Virus record (IMG/VR): IMGVR_UViG_3300005663_000125
Coordinates: 1-36,877 of that record
Length of the DNA stretch: 36,877 nucleotides
Strand: one strand, 5' to 3'
From: a virus
Both the position numbers and the translations under genes were made by a program. Position 1 is the stretch's first letter, and each line of letters begins with the position of its first letter. Shown one piece after another: positions 12,544 to 19,033 of the stretch. Below the pieces are notes generated by a model. That model was given only the letters and a program-made list of their open reading frames with translations, had not been told where the DNA came from and did no database searches.

Positions 12544-12724
12544 TTTATTATTTATCACTGGGTGCGGGACGACTATCAACGTAATGACACCCGACCATAT
12601 TTTTCGCGTCTGGGCTCCGGCTGTTATTATGGACTGCAACAATGTTACAACTGAGGTTATACATAATGGCTGGTATATTTCAGACCGAACAATGGAAAAG
12701 GTTATGAAAGCGAAAGCTAAGTGA
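12512..12724 (+). CDS. Candidate outer-membrane spanin lipoprotein
   Basis: It encodes 70 residues. MYWMRSIISISLLFITGCGT has a basic/hydrophobic start and the lipobox ITGC with Cys at residue 18. The mature part is about 53 residues. A lipoprotein starting inside the preceding membrane-protein gene is the hallmark of Rz/Rz1-type spanin pairs, which fuse the two membranes at the end of lysis. If so, the host has an outer membrane. Lambda Rz1 is Pro-rich; this protein is not. Confidence 0.55.
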   Translation: MYWMRSIISISLLFITGCGTTINVMTPDHIFRVWAPAVIMDCNNVTTEVIHNGWYISDRTMEKVMKAKAK

Positions 12725-12743
12725 GCAATGAAAGGAGTAACAT

Positions 12744-13229
12744 ATGAAGTACAAAAGGATTTGTAGATGGAAAAGAAAACCTGTTGGCGCTCCAGATGCT
12801 GATGTTGCGATTAAGTACATTGAGGGCATCAAGAGAAAACGTGGTGGTATTACGCCCAAATTGCTTGTTATGGAGGCAAAGACCAAAAAATCCCCTCTGC
12901 ATGATTGTTTCGAGTGGAACAATAACAAGGCAGCCAAAGAATACCGCGAGATACAGGCCCGCAGGATTCTCCGGTTTTTGGTAATCTCTGAGATAGAGGA
13001 CGACGAAGAACCGGAAAGTTTTGTTCGGGCTTTTGTTGCTGCGAGTGAAATTACGGAAAATGAAAAAAGTAGCCGCTATTTGACAATTAAAGAAATAAGG
13101 GACGACGAAGATTTGGATAAGCAGTACAAAGAACAATTGTTATCCGAGTTGTATGAGATTAACCACAGGATAAAGGCTTATGATGAGTTTAGCTTGGTTG
13201 TCCATGCGATCGAACGAGTGAAGATTTGA
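12744..13229 (+). CDS. Conserved phage protein of unknown function
   Basis: It encodes 161 residues. The text LVMEAKTKKSPLHDCFEW, then NKAAKEYREIQARRILR, VRAFVAA and a terminal helix with EINHRIKAYDEF is a pattern I recall from many phages and prophages (SPLHxxFEWD, AAxxYRxxQARxLI). The function is not known. It is strongly basic at the start. AAAGGAGTAAC precedes the ATG. It ends just before the GTC array. Confidence 0.65.
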   Translation: MKYKRICRWKRKPVGAPDADVAIKYIEGIKRKRGGITPKLLVMEAKTKKSPLHDCFEWNNNKAAKEYREIQARRILRFLVISEIEDDEEPESFVRAFVAASEITENEKSSRYLTIKEIRDDEDLDKQYKEQLLSELYEINHRIKAYDEFSLVVHAIERVKI

Positions 13230-13230
13230 C

Positions 13231-13348
13231 AAGTCAGGTCAAGTCCAGTCGTGTCTTGTCTTGTCGAGTCATGTCTTGTCAGTCGCGTCAGGTCCGGTCG
13301 AGTCGAGTCAAGTCGTGTCAAGTCGTGTCGAGTCGTGTCAGTCATGTC
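13231..13348 (+). repeat. GTC pentamer array (24 GTC triplets)
   Basis: GTC occurs 24 times in 118 bases: 22 units of the form NNGTC and two of the form NGTC (13281-13284 and 13340-13343). The two spacer bases vary (AA, GA, GT, TT and others); only GTC and the 5-bp step are kept. Near the end it settles into 10-bp units such as AAGTCGTGTC (twice) and GAGTCGTGTC. It lies in the leader of the gene at 13387 and is not coding, since a 5-base step shifts frame at every unit. Confidence 0.95.
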
Positions 13349-13386
13349 ATGTAAGTTAAATAAATTTTTAAGAAAAGGAGCAAAAA

Positions 13387-14064
13387 ATGGCAAAGAAAAC
13401 AGAAGTAAAAGAAGGTAAGGTAATTGTAATACCGGCAATAGAAAAAAAGATCGCTCGTGTTCGTATTATTGGGGAAACTCCCATAATAATGCACCGTTTT
13501 TCAGAGAAGATACAAAAGGAGATATTAAAAGGAATGACAGGGAGCGCAAAGAAAAAGAAACCGCCCAAAGATCCCGAACAGGAATACAGGGACAGTATGT
13601 ACTGGTTGGATAAAGAAGGTTTTATGATGTTACCTAATGGTGATCCATTAAAGCATAAAACTGGTTTTGGTATGCCGTCGAGGGCATTCAAGAAGGCAAT
13701 GGTTTCTGCGTGTCGGAGTATTGACGGCGTCGATATGACCTTAGCTCGCAACGCTTTTTTTATTATGAGTGAGTTTACTCCTCTACTTAACCATAATTTC
13801 AAGACTTTTGCAAAACCTCGCAGGCGAACTGAGCCGTTACGATTGCCGAACAGGAATACTATGGATATTCGCAGTCGTGGTGAGTTTCTTAGTTGGGCGG
13901 CGATACTGGTAATTGAATATAACGCCAACATCATTAGTCTTGAGCAGATAGTGAATTTAGTAAATGTCGCAGGTTTTGGTGTCGGTGTAGGAGAAGACAG
14001 ACCGGACAAGACCGGTGGAATACAAGGTAGGTTTGAGGTAGCTGGAATCAGCAAAGTAGCTTAA
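13387..14064 (+). CDS. Phage protein with RAMP-like glycine-rich end, unknown function
   Basis: It encodes 225 residues. ARVRIIGETPIIMHRFSEK (23-41) matches a phage family I recall by its TPxIMHRFSEK motif. The C-terminal segment FGVGVGEDRPDKTGG followed by GRFEV resembles the glycine-rich loop of RAMP/Cas7-type RNA-binding folds. Between them are Lys-rich and Arg-rich patches. A nucleic-acid-binding role is inference. It has a good AAAAGGAG site, its leader contains the GTC array, and it is the last plus-strand gene before transcription reverses. No cas genes or CRISPR array are present. Confidence 0.6.
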   Translation: MAKKTEVKEGKVIVIPAIEKKIARVRIIGETPIIMHRFSEKIQKEILKGMTGSAKKKKPPKDPEQEYRDSMYWLDKEGFMMLPNGDPLKHKTGFGMPSRAFKKAMVSACRSIDGVDMTLARNAFFIMSEFTPLLNHNFKTFAKPRRRTEPLRLPNRNTMDIRSRGEFLSWAAILVIEYNANIISLEQIVNLVNVAGFGVGVGEDRPDKTGGIQGRFEVAGISKVA

Positions 14065-14097
14065 AAACTAAATCTCGGTTTTGGGGCAGACAAGAGG

Positions 14098-14140
14098 TCA
14101 AGAGGGCGTTTCCGGCAAAGGTGTCGGTTCGCTCTCTTGA
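14098..14140. other. Hairpin at the convergence of the two operons
   Basis: TCAAGAGGGCG (14098-14108) pairs with CGCTCTCTTGA (14130-14140) with one mismatch around a 21-base loop. It lies between the last plus-strand gene and the end of the minus-strand operon, inside the 3' end of the 47-residue gene. No U-tract follows on either strand, so terminator activity is uncertain. Confidence 0.35.
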
Positions 14141-14241
14141 TCTTCTTCCAACTGAGCCACTATCTCTGTTACTGCCTTGTGGTTAGCAAGAATATCAAAA
14201 TCCAAAACTATCAATTTTCGTAATATATCTTGTTTATCCAT
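14098..14241 (-). CDS. 47-residue small protein at the end of the virion operon
   Basis: ATG 14241 to TGA 14098 encodes 47 residues, a helical start (MDKQDILRKLIVLDFDILAN) and an acidic, Pro-rich tail. Its ATG overlaps the stop of the preceding membrane/coiled-coil gene (ATGA), so it is translationally coupled. It may act with that neighbour; no family is recognised. It is the last gene of the minus-strand operon. Confidence 0.6.
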   Translation of the reverse strand: MDKQDILRKLIVLDFDILANHKAVTEIVAQLEEDQESEPTPLPETPS

Positions 14242-14486
14242 CATTTGTCCAGCTTGGTTTCTATACGATCAAGGGTTTCCTTGATATGTGATACATCTTT
14301 CCGCTGTTCGATTACAGCCGTCTCAACAGCCCTTATTCTTATTTCATGGTCAGTGAGTTCCTTATAGTTATCTTCAATTTCCTCACTGTTTGTAACGAAT
14401 CCAGCAACAATCGTTGCAAATAACGCTAATAATCCCACAATGGATACGATGGTCTTTATCTTGGTTGCTGTGTTGTTCTTCGCCAT
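14241..14486 (-). CDS. Membrane-anchored coiled-coil protein (XhlA-like layout)
   Basis: It encodes 81 residues: a membrane segment at about 10-30 (KTIVSIVGLLALFATIVAGF) and then a long charged heptad region (about 32-80) ending HIKETLDRIETKLDK. The layout recalls phage XhlA-type proteins, which help holins and endolysins at lysis, although in XhlA the membrane segment is C-terminal. An i-spanin role is another option. It follows the appendage genes at the operon's end. Confidence 0.6.
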   Translation of the reverse strand: MAKNNTATKIKTIVSIVGLLALFATIVAGFVTNSEEIEDNYKELTDHEIRIRAVETAVIEQRKDVSHIKETLDRIETKLDK

Positions 14487-14496
14487 GTTGATTTCC

Positions 14497-15363
14497 TTAT
14501 TTAGATGTTGCAGTTCTTGTGCCTATAGTGTCGGATTCGATATGGATGCCGATCTCGGTAAGAAACGGGTCAGCCGAAGGCTCCGAACCCGTCGATGCTA
14601 TTCGTCTTATTCTACCCTTAATTATAGCTCCCTGGACAAAGCTACCCGATGTGTCATCGCCCATATCTACGCTAAATGCCGTAAGGTCTGTAGTCGATGC
14701 GGATATTGTCAATTCGGCGGTAATGGTAGTCGTGGCAGGATAAACATCACCAAAACCACTTTCAGCCGGAAGGTCTGCGATTGTATATTCTATTTCAAAC
14801 TTAACAGTCCTGTCGTCCACGTCAACGCCGTTTACTGCGCCGTGAACGTGAAACTCTATAGTAGCGGCATCTTTATAGGAGTGCATCAACTCGGTGGAAA
14901 ACTCTTGAAAATCATTCACTGCGTAAGTATAGGCATTTAAGTTGCCAATGAAGCTGTCCCACGAAGGAGCATTGACTGCCGGAACTTTCGCACTTGATAA
15001 TGGAACGACTATATCATTAAAAACAGTAGCCGCGCCGTTAAACTCTATGGTCCCGTCGGCTTCTATTTTAAGAAAATTGGTCGCGCCACCTATCCACCCA
15101 CCACCTTGTACTTCAAGTGCATCGGCGATAAGAAGATTGTTCCCCGAATCAGGAACGTGATTAGGACTAACATTGCCTGTGCTAAGTATATGTATAGCTG
15201 TTGTCGTTACGCCTGGAGTTGCCGGAGCTATTCCGGCGTAAAGACCTGTGATATGTTCGCGGTCAACGGCGCCAATAGTCCCGTCCGCAAGCGGAGGCAT
15301 GGTCAGGAACATCAATCCCATGCCCAAAACAGAACGTCTTTTTGTCTCAGTATCTATTGCCAT
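14497..15363 (-). CDS. Tail-appendage-like beta-rich protein
   Basis: It encodes 288 residues. The start MAIDTETKRRSVLGMG, followed by LADGTIGAVDREHITGLYAGI, is a pattern I recall from a widespread phage protein near tail genes (RxxxLGxG, DGxxxxxDRxHxxGLYxGI). The rest is beta-rich and may form a jelly-roll. It probably belongs to the tail fibre/appendage set at the end of the virion operon. The exact role is unknown. Confidence 0.6.
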   Translation of the reverse strand: MAIDTETKRRSVLGMGLMFLTMPPLADGTIGAVDREHITGLYAGIAPATPGVTTTAIHILSTGNVSPNHVPDSGNNLLIADALEVQGGGWIGGATNFLKIEADGTIEFNGAATVFNDIVVPLSSAKVPAVNAPSWDSFIGNLNAYTYAVNDFQEFSTELMHSYKDAATIEFHVHGAVNGVDVDDRTVKFEIEYTIADLPAESGFGDVYPATTTITAELTISASTTDLTAFSVDMGDDTSGSFVQGAIIKGRIRRIASTGSEPSADPFLTEIGIHIESDTIGTRTATSK

Positions 15364-16455
15364 TTATGCTCCCGATACCATTTCGCCCTTTGTAAAAATT
15401 GACCCATCATCACTTATCGTTGACTTAGAAAGTGCTGTGCTTCCGTCGTCTTTCAGTAAGGTAAATAACGTTGCCGTCGTCGTAGATTTATTCCTGAACG
15501 CCTCGTACATCCAGTTTATGGCGTCAAGAACGGAGGCCGTTGCGCTTGGCGCACCTTGTGCAAGGTCTTTCATAGCCTTCGCCCAAATTTCAGTCACAGC
15601 GTCAGCTTTCAGGGCATCGGCATCTACAGCATCGGTGTCTATAAGCACACCAGTTGCGCCGGTAATAGTATCGAGGTCGGATTGAGCGGTTGCTATAAGT
15701 GCCGGAATATCCGTAGTGGTATCGGCGGCAATGATGTCGAGGATTAAATCTAACCGCCCCCCATTTATCCAGTCTGTTAATGCGCCTGCTCTTGCTGCTG
15801 TTAATCTCGCCGCGTCTGTGGCAATTGTGTTCAGCGTACCATCATCATCAGCACCATCAGACGAACCCATAAATTTATTTGTTGGCAATTTTCCTTGAAT
15901 TTCGTTCGTATCTATTAGTATGGCATTTATGTCTGCCCCATTATCATTGGCGGTTTGGGCAGTGCCGTTGACCTCTTTTGTGTTGACATGGAAACCTGTA
16001 GGATCAGCCTGAGACTGTGTCTCAAACTCGTCTATGATCTCTGTCGCCGTAGGCGCTACACCGGCTGCGTCGGGAACCGTAGTATTGGCTCCATCTGTAC
16101 CTCTCATAGACCTATTTTCAATACTAAAGGTTCCTACCCACGCATTGATCGTGCCAGCATCGACAGTTGTGCCATTTATGCGTACTTGGTAATCTGCCCC
16201 GGTTACATAAAACCCGCCGTCTGTCGTATTGCTTGTGTCAATAGCTATCAAGTGCGATCCGTTATTAGCTCCAAGGTTAAGTGATAGTGTAACACCCGCT
16301 CCGGGAGTTGTTTGTATAACACCGTCCTTGAATATTTGCACATCGCCAGCGACAAGGTCGGTTATCGTGACCGAGGCACTTGGATCGTTAGAATCAAAAG
16401 TATTAAATGTTACATAAACAATCGCATTTTCTACAAAATCGCCTACGTAATTCAT
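15364..16455 (-). CDS. Phage tail-fibre-like protein
   Basis: It encodes 363 residues. Residues 1-120 form a beta domain (ITDLVAGDVQIFKDG, then GSHLIAIDTSN, GFYVTGADYQVRI and VGTFSIE), a pattern common in phage proteins of this position. Residues about 150-210 (ILIDTNEIQGKLPTN, then GSSDGADDDG) and 230-300 are helical, Asp/Ala-rich and probably form a trimeric stalk. The end carries LFTLLKDDGSTALSK. A fibre or appendage role is inferred from this layout. It is adjacent to the 288-residue gene without a gap. Confidence 0.65.
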   Translation of the reverse strand: MNYVGDFVENAIVYVTFNTFDSNDPSASVTITDLVAGDVQIFKDGVIQTTPGAGVTLSLNLGANNGSHLIAIDTSNTTDGGFYVTGADYQVRINGTTVDAGTINAWVGTFSIENRSMRGTDGANTTVPDAAGVAPTATEIIDEFETQSQADPTGFHVNTKEVNGTAQTANDNGADINAILIDTNEIQGKLPTNKFMGSSDGADDDGTLNTIATDAARLTAARAGALTDWINGGRLDLILDIIAADTTTDIPALIATAQSDLDTITGATGVLIDTDAVDADALKADAVTEIWAKAMKDLAQGAPSATASVLDAINWMYEAFRNKSTTTATLFTLLKDDGSTALSKSTISDDGSIFTKGEMVSGA

Positions 16456-16467
16456 TGTATTAGGCTC

Positions 16468-17289
16468 CTAAAATACTGGTCCTGATAAAGGCCCCCAGAG
16501 AGGACCTGCTAAATGTGCTGTGGGTACATTGGCTGCCGGAGGTGCCCCAGTCACCCACAATTCAACAGGGTCACGCTCAAACATTGCAAACGGATTACGG
16601 TAGAGTTGGGCAATTTCAGATGCTGAGAGGGCACGGTTGTAAATCATTACGTGGTCGATTAAGCCATTAAAAGGCCTTCGGTCGGCAGTTCCTAATTCTC
16701 CGATTAAACCCGTTGTAGCTGTAATCCCGTCCCCAAGTGGCCCTACAGTTCTTCCTACAGTTAAATCTTTTATTCCGTTGACATACCCGATAAAGGACAG
16801 GTCATCTACGGTCGCAACTACCTGCTGCCATACATTTCCTACGATTTTATTTAATGATACCGAAACATTTTGAGAGGAACCTGAATTACTGACTATTAAA
16901 TTGAGGTCATTACTAGACAAGCCAAGATAATAGATAATGCTGGTAGTGGAATTTATGCCTCTCGTTATAATACCCTCAAGCCCTGTTGCATCTGTTGGTT
17001 TTACCCAAGCAATAATAGTGAGATTATTCATACCTAAAGAGCTACCCGCTCCGATACTAACATAATCCCCAGATGCCGCTCCACCAAAACTCAAGGCAGA
17101 ACCAAACTTTCCAACATCAAAATTAGTACCTGCTGAGAGAGTGCCTATATTCCCATTCCTGCTCAAATCCTGAACGATATTACCACTACCCTCGTTCATC
17201 AGCCATAGGCCGACGAGACCCTTGGCGAATGGGTGGGCAGAGTTTAGAGGAACTCCCAACCAGGGTTTATTATGATGAATCCAATTCAT
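16468..17289 (-). CDS. LamG/concanavalin-like domain protein
   Basis: It encodes 273 residues. GLVGLWLMNEGSGNIVQDLS, then NNLTIIAWVKP, WQQVVATVDDLSFIGYVNG and FNGLIDHVMIYNRALSASEI are the hallmarks of a LamG/Laminin_G_3 jelly-roll (about residues 23-235), which binds sugars. In phages such domains occur in fibres or tail tips and may bind host glycans. The tail after residue 240 is Pro- and Gly-rich. Its ATG overlaps the previous stop by one base (TAATG). Confidence 0.8.
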   Translation of the reverse strand: MNWIHHNKPWLGVPLNSAHPFAKGLVGLWLMNEGSGNIVQDLSRNGNIGTLSAGTNFDVGKFGSALSFGGAASGDYVSIGAGSSLGMNNLTIIAWVKPTDATGLEGIITRGINSTTSIIYYLGLSSNDLNLIVSNSGSSQNVSVSLNKIVGNVWQQVVATVDDLSFIGYVNGIKDLTVGRTVGPLGDGITATTGLIGELGTADRRPFNGLIDHVMIYNRALSASEIAQLYRNPFAMFERDPVELWVTGAPPAANVPTAHLAGPLWGPLSGPVF

Positions 17290-17945
17290 TAAGCGTCAGC
17301 ACCTACTTCTGTTTGATAAATGATTTCACTATCGGCTACAACGGTATTCTCGACGAACTTGAACTTGCCGACGTTGTCAAGATTGTTAGCGACAGGATTG
17401 GCTATTGCTATAACTGTTTCACCTGCTGGTTCGGTGGCCGCAAATGCGTTTGATATTGCCGTTCCTGTTGGGCCAATAAACCTCGCTACGTCCGTCCAGG
17501 AGCCATCGACGCCCGCTTCAGAAGAAATCTGAACTATAATCTCCGTTCCCGTATGAGCAGTTGTACTCGACAAAGCACAATCAATATGCAATGTTGTTTC
17601 AAAAGAAGCGCTAACATCGATAGAGCCTGTCTCTTTGAACATCGTGTCATCACCTGCGTTACCGGCAATTTCAAACCATGCCAAAGGTTCGGTGTTTTCC
17701 GTCTTGGTTGGAGTTGTGTTAGATGTTACTTTTGTTAATCTAACTCTTACATGAACCGAAGAACCGTTAGGGTCGTAATTGTTATTAAACAAAACCCTTA
17801 CCTGTTTTGCCGTTACAGGAATGGCAACTGCATACGTTCCCACCGCCTCGGCAGTTGCACTATCTATGTCGTATATTATAGAAGTGGTTATATCCTGTTC
17901 GTGGTCTAAGCCATCCAAAATTTCAATCGTATCTATAGCAGCCAT
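17289..17945 (-). CDS. Beta-rich virion/appendage protein
   Basis: It encodes 218 residues from ATG 17945, which immediately follows the previous stop; a frame from 17987 would overlap that gene and looks artificial. It reads as alternating strands rich in Thr, Val and Asp, with SIDVSASFETTLHIDCAL and SWTDVARFIGPTGTAIS, like a beta-sandwich. No family is recognised. Its position between small appendage genes suggests a fibre-associated role. Confidence 0.55.
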   Translation of the reverse strand: MAAIDTIEILDGLDHEQDITTSIIYDIDSATAEAVGTYAVAIPVTAKQVRVLFNNNYDPNGSSVHVRVRLTKVTSNTTPTKTENTEPLAWFEIAGNAGDDTMFKETGSIDVSASFETTLHIDCALSSTTAHTGTEIIVQISSEAGVDGSWTDVARFIGPTGTAISNAFAATEPAGETVIAIANPVANNLDNVGKFKFVENTVVADSEIIYQTEVGADA

Positions 17946-17946
17946 T

Positions 17947-18216
17947 TTACTCGCGAGCCTCCAAATTTGTTTTTGCCTGCGTCTCAAGAGTTCCTATAAA
18001 AGCCGAGATAACCGTTTCGGCATTTAATTCCGCTTGATATTTTTCCCATATCTCATCCATTATCGCCAGTTTTTGTTCGGTTGTTTCTACCGGCGCTCTT
18101 GGTACTGTATATGTTTTAACCTCGCCGGAAACATCGTCCGTTCTGGTAGCAATCACAGAAACTTCTTTCGTTGGAATCGATATGATTGTTATTTCTACTT
18201 CCCATGTAATTGCCAT
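17947..18216 (-). CDS. Small phage protein, unknown function
   Basis: It encodes 89 residues: a beta-hairpin-like first half (WEVEITIISIPTKEVSVIATR) and a helical second half (LAIMDEIWEKYQAELNAE). I associate this layout with a small protein found among tail-appendage genes of uncultured phages. Function is unknown. It directly precedes the 218-residue gene without a gap. Confidence 0.6.
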   Translation of the reverse strand: MAITWEVEITIISIPTKEVSVIATRTDDVSGEVKTYTVPRAPVETTEQKLAIMDEIWEKYQAELNAETVISAFIGTLETQAKTNLEARE

Positions 18217-18227
18217 AATTTAACCCC

Positions 18228-18461
18228 TTATTCTGTAATACCACCTGCCAATAATCTTTTCACGGTAACAGTTCCATTTACATCTAACGTACTTGTGGGC
18301 ACGGCCTGATTTATACCCATTTTTTCATTTAAAAAGACTAATTCAGAAGTTTCGGTATGCACCCACTTATTCAGGGTAGCATCCCAAAACTTCATCTGCC
18401 CCTGAGCCGTACCATGCTCAGAATGACTCGGTGTATATCGCCCTCTAACCGTCATTACCAA
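18228..18461 (-). CDS. Small tail-fibre-tip-like protein
   Basis: It encodes 77 residues. KMGINQAVPTSTLDVNGTVT resembles the GIGTxxPxxTLDVNGxV stretch that usually precedes an intramolecular chaperone in phage tail fibres, and GQMKFWDATLNKWVHT resembles a fibre repeat. No chaperone domain follows, so the protein is short for this type. It overlaps the previous gene's end by 7 bases. Confidence 0.6.
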   Translation of the reverse strand: MVMTVRGRYTPSHSEHGTAQGQMKFWDATLNKWVHTETSELVFLNEKMGINQAVPTSTLDVNGTVTVKRLLAGGITE

Positions 18462-19033
18462 TATCCAAAATATACAGATATATCGCCGGCCTCGGTTCCC
18501 GTTGAACCATCAGCATCGGTAATCTCTATTTTCCAAAACCTGTAGCCCGCATCGTCAACCCATATACTTGATACCGAATTATTACCCACAGAATCAGTTG
18601 ACTCTATGCCCTTGGGCCAATTCCTTGCAGTCACAACTAATGTATCGGCCCAAAACTTGTTCGTTGCTAGCGCCGTTCCACCACCGGGAATAAGCGGATA
18701 TGTTACTACCGCCTGAGTACCGAGTATGCCGGTTCCAACGGCTATAAGTCGCGCAGGACCATTTGCCGTTTTCCACGCCAATACTCGCCAGCCAAAGGTC
18801 TTATCGGCGGCAGAACCACCGGAGAACATGAACTCAATGCCATTGACTATCATCTCAGTGGCGCCGTCATATTTGTCCTTCAAGAGGTCAATTACACCTA
18901 CTCCAGTATTGCCGAGAACGGACGGTATGCTTGCGTAGTCACCTTCGGTAGTCAGGTCAAGCAGCGAAACGTCCTCATCGGCCTCGTTACGAGCTATTAA
19001 CAAACCATGAGCTAATGTAGTGAGGTTATTCAT
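18455..19033 (-). CDS. Beta-rich appendage protein, paralogue of the 30214-30885 gene
   Basis: It encodes 192 residues. The second half (TFGWRVLAWKTANGPARLI, GTGILGTQAVVTYP, FWADTLVVTARNWP and GTEAGDISVYFGYW) matches the protein at 30214-30885 segment by segment. Its own N-terminus, MNNLTTLAHGLLIARNEADE, has no signal peptide, unlike that paralogue. A structural beta-sandwich role is inferred. It starts inside the stop of the 1325-residue gene (ATGA). Confidence 0.65.
   Translation of the reverse strand: MNNLTTLAHGLLIARNEADEDVSLLDLTTEGDYASIPSVLGNTGVGVIDLLKDKYDGATEMIVNGIEFMFSGGSAADKTFGWRVLAWKTANGPARLIAVGTGILGTQAVVTYPLIPGGGTALATNKFWADTLVVTARNWPKGIESTDSVGNNSVSSIWVDDAGYRFWKIEITDADGSTGTEAGDISVYFGYW

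Noticed and set aside
13231-13348. GTC array as a CRISPR array
   Set aside because: The repeat unit is 3 conserved bases with 2-base spacers; there are no 20-40 bp repeats or spacers and no cas genes.
13178-13438. 86-residue minus-strand frame with TRLDSTR-type repeats
   Set aside because: It is the translation of the GTC array read backwards; a 5-base step gives open frames by chance, and the frame overlaps the real plus-strand genes on both sides.
14098-14140. Bidirectional terminator at the convergence point
   Set aside because: The hairpin is real on paper, but neither strand has a U-tract after it, so I list it only as a hairpin.
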